From G963720515 sp963720515 (GTDB lineage: Bacteria > Actinomycetota > Thermoleophilia > Gaiellales > Gaiellaceae), in contig OY970397.1 of the NCBI GenBank assembly GCA_963720515.1, positions 1,612,001 through 1,676,000 on the forward strand: DNA of 64,000 nt, read 5' to 3'. Below, in pieces: positions 1 through 8,618 of the stretch. Under the pieces are notes generated by a model. That model made no database searches, was not told where the DNA came from, and saw only the letters and a list, made by a program, of their open reading frames with translations. Position 1 is the first letter of the stretch; every line of letters starts with the position of its first letter. A program made the translations under genes and the position numbers.

Positions 1-499
1 CCTCGGTGAGGCCGCGCACGGCGAACTTGGAGGCGACGTACGAGCCGCCGCCTGCGTACGCCTCGCGGCCCGCCCACGAGCCGAGGTTCACGATGTGGCC
101 GCGGCCGTCCTCCATGTGCTGGAGGCACGCGCGGGTCATGCGGATGAGGCCCATCACGTTCGTCGCGAGGACGAGCTCGTCGTCCTCGTCGGAGCCGTCC
201 ACGATCGGCGCGCGGCCGAGGGCGAGGCCGGCGTTGTTCACGAGGATGTCGATCCGCCCGCCGAAGGCCTCGGCGGCCGCGGACGTGAATGCCGCGGCGC
301 TCGCACCGTCGGTCACGTCGAGCTCGTGGGCCAGATGGCCGTCGCCCGCCAGCTCGTCGGCCAGCTCCTCGACCCGGTCCGTGCGCCGCGCGCCGAGTGC
401 GACGCGGGCGCCCGCGGAGGCGAGCGCAAGCGCCGTCTCGCGGCCGATCCCGCTCGAGGCCCCGGTGACGACGGCCGTGCGTCCGCTCAGGTCGGCCAC
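1..499 (-). CDS. SDR family NAD(P)-dependent oxidoreductase (3' part cut by window edge)
   Basis: The frame opens with GTG at 499 and runs off the left edge, giving about 166 residues. It shows the classical short-chain dehydrogenase order: the cofactor glycine motif TGASSGIG near residue 13, the adenine-ring Asp in the LDVTD region, the NNAG motif, and the catalytic YVASK tyrosine/lysine pair just before the cut. It should be a cytosolic NAD(P)(H)-dependent oxidoreductase; the substrate cannot be read from sequence. It diverges from the histidine kinase gene that starts 48 bases away. GTG was chosen because the Rossmann strand begins about 7 residues later, as usual in this family. Confidence 0.9.
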   Translation of the reverse strand, partial: MADLSGRTAVVTGASSGIGRETALALASAGARVALGARRTDRVEELADELAGDGHLAHELDVTDGASAAAFTSAAAEAFGGRIDILVNNAGLALGRAPIVDGSDEDDELVLATNVMGLIRMTRACLQHMEDGRGHIVNLGSWAGREAYAGGGSYVASKFAVRGLTE

Positions 500-546
500 G
501 GCGCCACCCTAACGCCTTGGGGAGCGCCTGATGCCGGGTCACCCCA

Positions 547-2310
547 ATGGGGGACAGCGGCCGCCTGAGGGCTACCGATCCACTTCATGTGACCCCTCGT
601 CCCCGCGACCTCGCGCGTGCGGTCGCAACGCCCCTCGTCATCCTCGCCGTCGGCCTCGCCATGTGCGGCGTCTACCTCCTCATGCCCTCCGGCATCGGAG
701 CCGACCTCGTCTACGCGCTGACTGCGACCGCGGCCGTGGCTGCGATCGTGGCCGGCGGCCGCCGCCACGCCGGGCGGGAGGCGGCGCGCTGGTACCTGCT
801 CGCCGCCGGAATCGGCCTGTGGGTGATCGGCGACTGGGTCTGGGACGTCGAGCACACCGTGCTCGGGAGCGGCAGCTACCCGTCCCTCGCCGACGCCTTC
901 TACCTCGCGGCGTACCCCGTGCTCGCGGCCGCCTTCGTCGTCTTCGTGCGCGCCGACCGCCGCCCGAGCTGGACCGGGCTCGTGGACTCGGCCGTCGTCG
1001 CCGTCGGCGTCGGCCTCGTCATGTGGCTCCTGCTGTTCCAGGAGAGCTTCGACGTCGACACGACGACCCTCTCCGGGGCGATCAACCTCGCGTACCCGCT
1101 CGGCGACGTCCTCCTGCTCGGGCTGCTCGCCGGCCTCGTGTTCGTCCCCGGCCGCCGGGCGCGCTCCTATTGGCTGGTGGCCCTCGGCCTCGCCCTGACG
1201 CTGGCCGCGGACGCCGCGTACGCCTCGCCGATCCTCGCGGACACCGCGTTCTCGGGTCGGAACCTCGACGTCCTCTGGCTCGCGGGCTACCTGCTCGTTG
1301 CGGCCGCCGCGCTCCAGCCCGCCGCCGTGCGCTCACCCGCGGAGGAGGCACCCGCCGGAACCGTGAGCGCGACCCGCTACATCATCGTCCTCGTCATCTC
1401 CGCCCTCGCCGGCGCGAGCGCGAACGTGCTCGAGCTGACGACCGGCGTCGAGGTGGACACATTCGCCTGGGTGGTCGGCACGGGCGCCCTCGCGGTGCTC
1501 GTCGCCATCCGGCTCGCCGGCCTGATCCACCACGGCGAGACCATGCGCCGTGACCTCGCCGAGCAGAACCGGTCGCTGCGGGAGCTCGACCGGCTGAAGG
1601 ACACCTTCGTAGCCACCGTCTCCCACGAGCTCCGCACCCCGCTGACCTCGATCCGGGGCTACCTCGAGCTCGTGCTCGAAGGCGAGGCCGGCGAGCTGAC
1701 CGCCGACCAGCGCCGGTTCCTCGGGATCGTGGACCGAAACAGCGCCCGCCTCCTCGGCCTCGTCGGCGACCTCCTCTTCGTGGCGCAGGTGGACGCGGGC
1801 GGGATGCTGCTCGAGTCCGAGGCCGTGGATCTCGCCGTCCTGGTCCGCGAGTCCGTCCAGTCCGCCGGCCCGGCGGCCGAGCGGCGCGGCGTCGTCCTCG
1901 AGCTCGACTGCGACCTCACGCTCCCCGTGACCGGCGACCCGAAGCGGCTCGCGCAGCTCCTCGACAACCTCGTCTCGAACGCGGTCAAGTTCACGCAGCC
2001 CGGCGGCGCCGTCGCGGTGCGCGCGCACGCGCACGGCACGACGGTGCTCGAGGTCGCGGACACGGGGATCGGAATCTCGCGCGCCGACCAGGCGAAGCTC
2101 TTCGAGCGCTTCTACCGGACGGCCGCCGCGGGCGACCTCGCGATCCAGGGCACCGGCCTCGGCCTCGCCATCGCGAAGGCGATCGCCGAGGCGCACGGCG
2201 GGACGATCTCGGTCGAGAGCGCCGAGGGCTCAGGCTCGACCTTCCGCGTCGCGCTTCCGAGCCGGACGCTCGCCGAGGCGCCGCTCGACCTGGTCGAGCA
2301 CGCGGCCTAA
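547..2310 (+). CDS. membrane-bound sensor histidine kinase
   Basis: The product has 587 residues. The first ~330 residues carry about eight to nine hydrophobic helices without a recognisable extracellular sensor loop, so the signal is probably sensed in or at the membrane. A HisKA dimerisation segment follows, with phospho-accepting His360 in the SHELRTP H-box. Next comes a HATPase_c domain with the N-box (DNLVSNAVKFT), G1 (DTGIGI) and G2 (GTGLGLAI) motifs. The core is therefore complete. A GTG at 589 is an alternative start that would drop 14 poorly hydrophobic residues. The gene ends 3 bases before the stop of the OmpR-type regulator on the other strand, its probable partner despite the tail-to-tail arrangement. 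Confidence 0.93.
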   Translation: MGDSGRLRATDPLHVTPRPRDLARAVATPLVILAVGLAMCGVYLLMPSGIGADLVYALTATAAVAAIVAGGRRHAGREAARWYLLAAGIGLWVIGDWVWDVEHTVLGSGSYPSLADAFYLAAYPVLAAAFVVFVRADRRPSWTGLVDSAVVAVGVGLVMWLLLFQESFDVDTTTLSGAINLAYPLGDVLLLGLLAGLVFVPGRRARSYWLVALGLALTLAADAAYASPILADTAFSGRNLDVLWLAGYLLVAAAALQPAAVRSPAEEAPAGTVSATRYIIVLVISALAGASANVLELTTGVEVDTFAWVVGTGALAVLVAIRLAGLIHHGETMRRDLAEQNRSLRELDRLKDTFVATVSHELRTPLTSIRGYLELVLEGEAGELTADQRRFLGIVDRNSARLLGLVGDLLFVAQVDAGGMLLESEAVDLAVLVRESVQSAGPAAERRGVVLELDCDLTLPVTGDPKRLAQLLDNLVSNAVKFTQPGGAVAVRAHAHGTTVLEVADTGIGISRADQAKLFERFYRTAAAGDLAIQGTGLGLAIAKAIAEAHGGTISVESAEGSGSTFRVALPSRTLAEAPLDLVEHAA

Positions 2311-2313
2311 GTC

Positions 2314-2994
2314 CTAGCCGGGCCGGTAGCGGTAGCCGAAGCCGCGCACGGTCTCGATCGGCCCCGACCCGCCGATCCCGAGCTTGCGCCGAAGGTAGCC
2401 CACGTATAGCTTCACCTGGCCCGGCGACGCGCCGCGCGTGTCGTCCCAGGCGAGCTCGATGAGCTGGTCGCGGGAGAGCACCTGGTTCGGGTGGTCCACG
2501 AACGCGGTGAGGAGGCGGAACTCGGTCGGCGTGAGCGAGACGGCGGTCCCCTCGACGGTCACCCCGCGCTGCGCGAAGTCCACCGTGAGCAGGCCGTCCG
2601 CGTAGACCTCGCGCGTCGTCGGCCGGCCGGCCGACCGGCGGAGGACCGCCTCGAGCCGGGCGAGCAGCTCCTGCCGGCCGAACGGCTTCGTCACGTAGTC
2701 GTCCGCGCCCGCCTTGAGCGCCCGCACCTTCTCGAGCTCGGAGGCCCGCGCGGTGAGCATGACCACCGGCGTGTCGGTCACCTCGCGGATCCGCTCGAGG
2801 GTCTTCCACCCGTCGAGCTCGGGCATCGACACGTCCAGGAGGACGAGGTCGGGCGTCGCGGCGTAGAGCGCCCGGAGCCCGTCGCGGCCGTTCGCGGCCG
2901 TCTCGACGCGGTACCCCGCGCGGCCGAGCAAGTCGCCGAGCAGGTCGCGCACGTCCTCGTGGTCGTCCACGACCAGCACGCGGCGTGCGCTCAT
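2314..2994 (-). CDS. OmpR/PhoB-family response regulator
   Basis: The product has 226 residues. The N-terminal receiver has the acidic pair D10/D11, phospho-accepting Asp54 in LVLLDVSMP, the conserved Thr/Ser in MLTARA and Lys103 in VTKPF. The C-terminal winged helix has the typical LTPTEFRLL start and ends in VRGFGYRYRPG. This is a DNA-binding transcription factor controlled by phosphorylation. It lies tail-to-tail with the histidine kinase at 547-2310, which is the likely cognate kinase because no other kinase is adjacent. It starts divergently from the small degenerate receiver gene at 3052. Confidence 0.95.
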   Translation of the reverse strand: MSARRVLVVDDHEDVRDLLGDLLGRAGYRVETAANGRDGLRALYAATPDLVLLDVSMPELDGWKTLERIREVTDTPVVMLTARASELEKVRALKAGADDYVTKPFGRQELLARLEAVLRRSAGRPTTREVYADGLLTVDFAQRGVTVEGTAVSLTPTEFRLLTAFVDHPNQVLSRDQLIELAWDDTRGASPGQVKLYVGYLRRKLGIGGSGPIETVRGFGYRYRPG

Positions 2995-3051
2995 ACCGGA
3001 TTCATCCCCGAATCAGCCCGGCGCCCGACCGCCACGGCCGAAGCTCTATCC

Positions 3052-3402
3052 ATGTTGCGGATCCTCGTGGCGGACGACGTGCCGGAGATCGCGGAGCTGA
3101 TCGCACGCATGGTCGGCCATCTCGGTCATCAGCCAATCATGCTCGAAGGAGCGGCCGCGGACGTGGACCTTCGCCAGATCGAGGTCGCCATCGTCGAGCC
3201 GGCCGGCCCGCACCGGCTCCAGGTCGCCGAGACCCTGCGGGAGCGCGATCCCGGCCTGCCGCTCGTCTTCGCGAGCATCGAGCCGGCGAGCCGGGCCACG
3301 CGCGCGCTCGAGCCGGTCGCGCACCTCGAGAAGCCCTTCCGCATCGCGGACCTCGAAGACGCGCTCGCCCGCGCGCCCCAGCCCGTCGCCGAGCAGGCCT
3401 AG
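3052..3402 (+). CDS. stand-alone receiver-like protein lacking the phospho-acceptor Asp
   Basis: The product has 116 residues and is a single receiver-fold domain with no output domain. The acidic pair is present (VADD, residues 8-9), as are the Ser of VFAS and the Lys of HLEKPF. The aspartate normally at the end of strand 3 is replaced by Glu49 (AIVEP). A Glu there often mimics the phosphorylated state, so the protein may be locked active or act as a phosphorylation-independent partner of the neighbouring kinase/regulator pair. Start ATG at 3052 is chosen because the receiver fold begins immediately. The function is inferred from fold only. Confidence 0.75.
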   Translation: MLRILVADDVPEIAELIARMVGHLGHQPIMLEGAAADVDLRQIEVAIVEPAGPHRLQVAETLRERDPGLPLVFASIEPASRATRALEPVAHLEKPFRIADLEDALARAPQPVAEQA

Positions 3403-3405
3403 GGC

Positions 3406-3642
3406 CTAGACGTCGCCGACGGCGTCCGCCAGGTCGGCGAGCGCCCGTCCGCTGCGCCCGTGCGCGAGCCCGACGAGGTACGTGAGCACCGGCGCGTTCG
3501 TGCGGTCGCCGCTCTCGTGCGCCGCGATGCGGGCGAGATCGAGGAGCCGGTCGACCTCCTCCTGCGTCGGCGCGAGCGCTGCGGAGTCGAGGCCGCTGCG
3601 TGCCGCGAGGCGGTCGCGTGTCTGTTCAAGCCAGTCGTCCAT
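3406..3642 (-). CDS. DUF6457 domain-containing small protein
   Basis: The product has 78 residues from the ATG at 3642 (start MDDWLEQTR). A longer frame to 3672 adds only low-complexity residues. It is an acidic, helical, soluble protein that resembles the actinobacterial DUF6457 family, often annotated near molybdopterin-guanine dinucleotide biosynthesis genes. No catalytic motif is visible and no molybdenum genes are nearby apart from a distant MoaD-like gene at 62.8 kb. Its stop is 3 bases beyond the stop of the convergent receiver gene. It diverges from pntAA with about 30 bases between starts. The family assignment is from memory of the family pattern. Confidence 0.7.
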   Translation of the reverse strand: MDDWLEQTRDRLAARSGLDSAALAPTQEEVDRLLDLARIAAHESGDRTNAPVLTYLVGLAHGRSGRALADLADAVGDV

Positions 3643-3674
3643 CCGCGCTGAGCTTAGACTGCCCCGGGCCAAGG

Positions 3675-4787
3675 ATGCGGATCGGCGTACCGACAGAGAC
3701 TGCTGAAGGCGAGCGGCGCGTGCCGCTTGTGCCCGACGGGGTGGCGAAGCTCGCCGCCGCCGGGGCCGAGACGCTCGTCGAGCGCGGCGCCGGGGAGGCG
3801 GCCGGGTTCCTCGACAAGGCGTACGAGGAGGCGGGCGCGACGCTCGTCTCCCGCGACGAGCTCTACGCGCAGGCCGACCTCGTCGTGAAGGTGCAGCGGC
3901 CCTCCGACGAGGAGATCGCGCTGATGCGAGAGGGCCAGGCGCTCGTCGGACTCCTGCAGCCGCTCGTCTCGCCGGAGCTCGCCCAGGCGCTCGCCGCGCG
4001 CGGCGTCGTCAGCTTCTCCATGGACTCGATCCCGCGCATCACGCGCGCGCAGCCGATGGACGCGCTCTCGTCGCAGGCGACGGTGTCCGGCTACAAGGCC
4101 GTGCTCCTCGCGGCCGCGTCGATCGGCAAGTTCTTCCCCATGCTCACGACGGCGGCGGGGACGATCGCGCCCGCGCGGGTGCTCGTGCTCGGCGCGGGCG
4201 TCGCGGGGCTCCAGGCGATCGCGACCGCGCGGCGGCTCGGGGCCGTCGTCTCCGGCTACGACGTGCGGCCCGTGGTGAAGGAACAGGTCGAGTCGCTCGG
4301 CGCGACGTTCGTCGAGCTCGACGTGGCGGGCGCGGAGGCCGCGGGCGGGTATGCGGCGGCGCTCGCCGAGGACGAGCAGGCGCGCCAGCAGGAGCTCCTC
4401 GCGCAGGTGATCGGCGAGCAGGACGCGGTGATCTCGACCGCGCTCATCCCCGGCCGGCCCGCGCCGCTCCTCGTCACCGAGGACGCCGTGCGCCGCATGC
4501 GGCCGGGCTCCGTGGTGGTCGATCTCGCCGCGGAGGCGGGCGGCAACTGCGCGCTAACCGAGCCGGGCCAGACGGTCGTCCGCGAGGGCGTCGTGATCGT
4601 CGGGGAGACGAACCTGCCGAGCACGATGCCGCTCCACGCGAGCCAGATGTACTCGCGCAACGTGACGAGCTTCCTCGCCCTGCTCGTCAAGGACGGCGAG
4701 CTCGTGCTCGACTTCGACGACGAGATCGTCCGCGACACGTGCGTGACCCGCGACGGCCGGGTGCTCAAGGAGCCTGTGGCGGCGTGA
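3675..4787 (+). CDS. pntAA: NAD(P) transhydrogenase alpha subunit, soluble NAD-binding part
   Basis: The product has 370 residues and corresponds to domain I of proton-translocating transhydrogenase. It belongs to the alanine dehydrogenase/PNT family, with the N-terminal MRIGVPTET, the RxTRAQ-type segment in SIPRITRAQ, and the NAD-binding Rossmann glycines in VLGAGVAGLQA around residue 175. It binds NAD(H) at the cytosolic face and passes hydride to the NADP site of PntB. ATG 3675 follows an AAGG-like ribosome site. The stop overlaps the GTG start of pntAB by 4 bases (GTGA), so translation is probably coupled. The three-gene split form is usual in many actinobacteria. Confidence 0.96.
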   Translation: MRIGVPTETAEGERRVPLVPDGVAKLAAAGAETLVERGAGEAAGFLDKAYEEAGATLVSRDELYAQADLVVKVQRPSDEEIALMREGQALVGLLQPLVSPELAQALAARGVVSFSMDSIPRITRAQPMDALSSQATVSGYKAVLLAAASIGKFFPMLTTAAGTIAPARVLVLGAGVAGLQAIATARRLGAVVSGYDVRPVVKEQVESLGATFVELDVAGAEAAGGYAAALAEDEQARQQELLAQVIGEQDAVISTALIPGRPAPLLVTEDAVRRMRPGSVVVDLAAEAGGNCALTEPGQTVVREGVVIVGETNLPSTMPLHASQMYSRNVTSFLALLVKDGELVLDFDDEIVRDTCVTRDGRVLKEPVAA

Positions 4788-5089
4788 CCGCCGAGCTCAT
4801 TTCCAGCCTGACCATCTTCGCGCTCGCCGCGCTCCTCGGCCTCGAGCTGATCGGCCGCGTGCCGGCGCTTCTGCACACGCCGCTCATGTCCGGGACGAAC
4901 GCGATCCACGGGATCATCCTGGTGGGCGCGATGCTCGTCGCCGGCTCGGCCGACTCGAACCTCGAGAAGACACTCGCGTTCGTCGCGATCGTCTTCGGGA
5001 CGATCAACGTGGTCGGCGGCTTCCTCGTCACCGACCGGATGCTCGACATGTTCCGCCGGCGCCCCGACAAGCCGGATTCCGACGAGTGA
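4784..5089 (+). CDS. pntAB: NAD(P) transhydrogenase alpha subunit, membrane part
   Basis: The product has 101 residues with three to four hydrophobic helices, matching the small membrane subunit of split transhydrogenases. The segment VPALLHTPLMSGTNAIHGI is the characteristic conserved loop-helix. It forms part of the proton channel (domain II) with PntB. The GTG start at 4784 overlaps the pntAA stop, and its own stop overlaps the pntB GTG start at 5086. These overlaps fix both ends and indicate one translationally coupled operon. Confidence 0.95.
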   Translation: MTAELISSLTIFALAALLGLELIGRVPALLHTPLMSGTNAIHGIILVGAMLVAGSADSNLEKTLAFVAIVFGTINVVGGFLVTDRMLDMFRRRPDKPDSDE

Positions 5090-6498
5090 TCCTCGCCGCC
5101 CTCTCACAGAACACGATCAACCTCGTCTACGCCGTCTCGGCGATCCTCCTCTGCCTCGGCATCAAGCGGCTGAGCTCGCCGGCCACCGCCCGCTCCGGGA
5201 ACCTCGTCGCCGCGGCCGGCATGACGCTCGCCGTCGTCTTCACGCTCTTCTCGCCCGAGATCGACTCCTACGGGCTGATCTTCGCCGGGATCGCCGTCGG
5301 CGCCGTGATCGGCGTCGCGTCGGCGCGCCTGGTGCGGATGACCGCGATGCCGCAGATGGTCGCGCTCTTCAACGGCGTGGGCGGCGGCGCGGCCGCCCTG
5401 GTCGCGGCCTCCGAGTTCCACCGCCTCGCGCCCCTCCCCGCGCACCTCCCGCGCGACATCGTGATCGGGACGATGTTCTCGGCGCTCATCGGCTCGATCT
5501 CGTTCTCCGGGAGCCTCGTCGCGTTCGGGAAGCTCCAGGAGATCCTGCCCGGCCGGCCGCTCACGTTCCGCGGCCAGCAGATCGTGAACGGGGCGCTCTT
5601 CGCGGCCACGCTTCTCTGCGCCGTTCTCGCCTCGACGACCGAGGACCAGGTCTGGATGCTGCTGCTCCTCATCGGGGCGCTCATCTTCGGCGTGATGCTC
5701 GTCCTGCCGATCGGCGGCGCGGACATGCCCGTCGTGATCTCGTTCCTGAACGCGTTCACGGGCCTCGCGGCCGCCGCGACCGGCTTCGTCCTCTCGAACA
5801 ACGCGCTCATCATCGGCGGCACGCTCGTCGGCGCCTCGGGAACGCTCCTCACCATCCTCATGGGGCGGGCGATGAACCGTTCGCTCGCCAACGTCCTGTT
5901 CGGCGCGTTCGGCGCGGCGCCCTCGGGCGGAGGCTCGGCAGCCGCGGCGGCGTCTACGGACGGCCAAACCGTCCGGGAGATCACCGCCGACGACGCCGCC
6001 GTCATGCTCGCGTACGCGAAGCAGGTCATGGTCGTCCCGGGCTACGGGCTCGCGGTCGCCCAGGCCCAGCACGCGACGCGCGAGCTGGCCGACCTGCTCG
6101 AGGCGAAGGGCGTCAACGTGAAGTACGCGATCCACCCCGTCGCGGGCCGCATGCCCGGGCACATGAACGTCCTCCTCGCCGAGGCCAGCGTGCCGTACCC
6201 GCAGCTCCTCGACATGGACGACGCAAACCCCGAGTTCCCGCGCACCGACGTCGCGCTCGTCGTGGGCGCGAACGACGTCACGAACCCGGCCGCGCGCTCG
6301 AACCCCGACAGCCCGCTCTACGGCATGCCGATCCTCGACGTCGACCGCGCGCAGAACGTCGTCGTCCTCAAGCGGAGCATGAACCCGGGCTTCGCGGGGA
6401 TCGACAACGAGCTCTACTACAACCCGAACACCGCGATGCTCTTCGGCGACGCCAAGGCGTCGATCGAGCGGCTCGTAGCCGGCGTCAAGGCGCTGTAA
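5086..6498 (+). CDS. pntB: NAD(P) transhydrogenase beta subunit
   Basis: The product has 470 residues. The N-terminal ~270 residues contain about eight to nine membrane helices (rest of domain II). The C-terminal ~180 residues form the NADP-binding domain III, recognisable from VPGYGLAVAQAQH and the HPVAGRMPGHMNVLLAEA segment, then GANDVTNPAA and the KRSMNPGFAGIDN region. With PntAA and PntAB it couples proton re-entry to NADPH formation from NADH. The GTG start overlaps pntAB by 4 bases. No internal defects are seen. Confidence 0.97.
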   Translation: MILAALSQNTINLVYAVSAILLCLGIKRLSSPATARSGNLVAAAGMTLAVVFTLFSPEIDSYGLIFAGIAVGAVIGVASARLVRMTAMPQMVALFNGVGGGAAALVAASEFHRLAPLPAHLPRDIVIGTMFSALIGSISFSGSLVAFGKLQEILPGRPLTFRGQQIVNGALFAATLLCAVLASTTEDQVWMLLLLIGALIFGVMLVLPIGGADMPVVISFLNAFTGLAAAATGFVLSNNALIIGGTLVGASGTLLTILMGRAMNRSLANVLFGAFGAAPSGGGSAAAAASTDGQTVREITADDAAVMLAYAKQVMVVPGYGLAVAQAQHATRELADLLEAKGVNVKYAIHPVAGRMPGHMNVLLAEASVPYPQLLDMDDANPEFPRTDVALVVGANDVTNPAARSNPDSPLYGMPILDVDRAQNVVVLKRSMNPGFAGIDNELYYNPNTAMLFGDAKASIERLVAGVKAL

Positions 6499-6549
6499 GC
6501 ATCTGGCAGCCGCGGTTTCCGCGCCGTTCGGGCCGGGGATCAGGCCCGC

Positions 6550-6810
6550 ATGACACTTGGACAGATCATCGCACTCATCGTGATCGGGCTCGTCGTCGGC
6601 GCCCTCGGGCGGCTCTTCCACCCGGGCGGCGATCCAATGGGGCTCCTCATGACCATGGCAATCGGCGTCGCTTCGGCGCTCCTCGTCGCATGGCTCGTCG
6701 GGGGCGGAGTACTCGGATTCATCCTCGCCGTGATCGTGGCGGTCATCCTCGTGGCCATCTGGTCGCGGGTCGTCGCATCGCGCGACACCACCGCACCGCA
6801 CGGCGTCTAG
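6550..6810 (+). CDS. GlsB/YeaQ/YmgE-type small membrane protein
   Basis: The product has 86 residues with three hydrophobic helices separated by the short HPGGDPMG loop. This is the pattern of the transglycosylase-associated / GlsB-YeaQ-YmgE stress-response membrane family (Pfam Transgly_assoc), although the central loop is a little short. It lies 51 bases after pntB on the same strand and before a strong hairpin, so it could be the last gene of that transcript or have its own promoter. No enzymatic role is implied. Confidence 0.75.
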   Translation: MTLGQIIALIVIGLVVGALGRLFHPGGDPMGLLMTMAIGVASALLVAWLVGGGVLGFILAVIVAVILVAIWSRVVASRDTTAPHGV

Positions 6811-6833
6811 ATCTCCTACTCGGGGAGCATGAG

Positions 6834-6853
6834 CGGGGCCCTACGGGGCCCCG
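6834..6853 (+). terminator. GC-rich hairpin after the pnt/GlsB genes
   Basis: An 8-bp perfect stem (CGGGGCCC / GGGCCCCG) closes a TACG tetraloop. It lies 24 bases after the GlsB-type stop codon. There is no clear T-run, as is common in GC-rich genomes. The remaining bases up to 7004 hold no gene. Confidence 0.65.
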
Positions 6854-7004
6854 TTCGCGTACCTGGGGACGGATCGGCACGCATTCGGCGCGGCCCCGCG
6901 ACAGACACGCATGATCTTCGCCGGTACGCTGAGGCCCCTCATCTGACGCGCGCCGACCCGGCGACCCGGCCGACCTCAGCCCGCGTCGAATGCGGGACGC
7001 GCGT

Positions 7005-8618
7005 CTAGGAACGGTCGCGCTCGGAGGCAGGGGCTGCCGCGGACGCCTCGGCCGGCGCCGCACCCGTGCCGCCCGTGAGGGTCGCGAGCGGGAGCACCTC
7101 GTCGGCCTGCTCCATGACGATCGGATCGTGCGTCGCGCAGACGACGGTGGCGCCCGTCTCGCGCGCGAGCCGGGCGAGGAGCGCCGCCACCGCGAGGCCG
7201 TTCGCCTGGTCGAGCCGGGCGGTGGGCTCGTCGGCGAGGAGCACGGCCGGGCGGGCGGCGACGGCGCGGGCCACGGCGACGCGCTCGCGCTCGCCGGCCG
7301 AAAGGACGGATACACGGCTGTCGAGCCGCTCGCCGAGGCCGACCGCGACGAGCGCCTCTCGCGCGCGGGTCTCGGCCTCGTCGGGGCCCACGCCGCGGAG
7401 CGAGAGCCCGAGCTCGACGTTCTCACGCGCGGTCAGGAACGGGACGAGGCCGGGCTCCTGGCCCACGAGGCCGACCGTGTCGGCGCGGAAGCGCGCCCGG
7501 GCGCCGCGGTCGAGGGCGGAGACCGTGGTGCCGAGGACGATGACGTCGCCCTCGTCCGGCAGCTCGAGCCCGGCGAGCAGGTGGAGGAGCGTCGTCTTGC
7601 CGGAGCCAGACGGGCCGGTCACCGCGTAGAGCCGCCCGCCTGCAAGCGACGCGGTCACGCCGTCGAAGACCGGCCGCGACGCCGCGCCGGTGCCGAACCG
7701 CTTCCCGACGCCGTCGAGCTGGGCGACGACCGGACCGCGCACGGCCGGACCCACCGGCGCGGTCTCCGCCGCCTCGGCCTCGACACGCTCGCCGGCGGCC
7801 GAGACCACGATCGCACCCTCCTCGATCCGCGCCGCGGCGCGGCCTCCGATTCCGGCCCGGTGCAGAAGCTCTTCCGACAGTCTGAGCCAGCCGCCCTTGC
7901 CGACGACGATCGACTCGTCGTCGCTGCCGCGCGCGGCCTCCTCGCTCACGCGGCCGTCGCGGACGCGGACGATCCGGTCGGCGATCTCGGCCGAGCGCGG
8001 GTCGTGGCTCACGATCAGCGTCGTCGCGCCTTCCTCGCGGGCGAGCTCGCCGATCAGTCCGTAGAGCACGGCCGCGGTCGTGGCGTCGAGCTCGCCGGTC
8101 GGCTCGTCGGCGACGAGAAGCGCCGGGCGGTGCGCGAGCGCTGCGCATACGGCGATGCGCTGCTGCTCGCCCCCGGAGAGCTCGCCGGGCAGCGCGCCGG
8201 CCCGATCGGCGAGGCCGACCCGCTCGAGCAGCTCGTCGGCGCGACGGTGGCGCTCGCTCGGCGACGCGCCCGCCAGCCCCATCTGGAGTCCGACGAGCTC
8301 GCGCGCGGTGAGCTCCTCGGCGAGCGCCCGGCGGTAGTGCTGCTCCGCGTAGCCGAGCGTCTGCGAGCGGTAGCGCGCCAGGGCGCGGCCGCGCAGGCGC
8401 CCCACGTCCACGCCCATGACGCGCACGGTTCCGGCGGAGGGCCGGTCGTGACCGGCGAGGATCCGCAGGAGCGTCGACTTCCCCGAGCCGGACGGGCCGA
8501 GCACGACGCATATCTCGCGCGCGCGCACGGAGAGCGTGAGCCCCTGGAGCGCCGGGACGCCTGCGCCGTCCTCCGTGTAGACGCGGAAGAGATCGCGGAT
8601 CTCGACGGCGCTCGTCAT
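7005..8618 (-). CDS. ABC transporter ATPase with two fused nucleotide-binding domains
   Basis: The product has 537 residues and contains two complete MacB/LolD-type ATPase domains in one chain. Domain 1 (about 1-230) has Walker A GPSGSGKST, signature LSGGEQQR and Walker B LLVADEPTGELD. Domain 2 (about 305-510) has Walker A GPSGSGKTT, a weaker signature LSAGERER and Walker B VLLADEPTARLD. Each is followed by a switch His (VSHD, ATHD). A ~70-residue linker separates them. The ATG at 8618 overlaps the stop of the upstream permease gene (ATGA), so the two are coupled. Together they should form an exporter or mechanotransmission complex rather than an importer; no substrate-binding protein is nearby. 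Confidence 0.93.
   Translation of the reverse strand: MTSAVEIRDLFRVYTEDGAGVPALQGLTLSVRAREICVVLGPSGSGKSTLLRILAGHDRPSAGTVRVMGVDVGRLRGRALARYRSQTLGYAEQHYRRALAEELTARELVGLQMGLAGASPSERHRRADELLERVGLADRAGALPGELSGGEQQRIAVCAALAHRPALLVADEPTGELDATTAAVLYGLIGELAREEGATTLIVSHDPRSAEIADRIVRVRDGRVSEEAARGSDDESIVVGKGGWLRLSEELLHRAGIGGRAAARIEEGAIVVSAAGERVEAEAAETAPVGPAVRGPVVAQLDGVGKRFGTGAASRPVFDGVTASLAGGRLYAVTGPSGSGKTTLLHLLAGLELPDEGDVIVLGTTVSALDRGARARFRADTVGLVGQEPGLVPFLTARENVELGLSLRGVGPDEAETRAREALVAVGLGERLDSRVSVLSAGERERVAVARAVAARPAVLLADEPTARLDQANGLAVAALLARLARETGATVVCATHDPIVMEQADEVLPLATLTGGTGAAPAEASAAAPASERDRS

Noticed and set aside
5104..6801. 565-residue minus-strand ORF across pntB
   Set aside because: Antisense shadow rich in Asp/Glu/Arg; pntB on the other strand is unambiguous.
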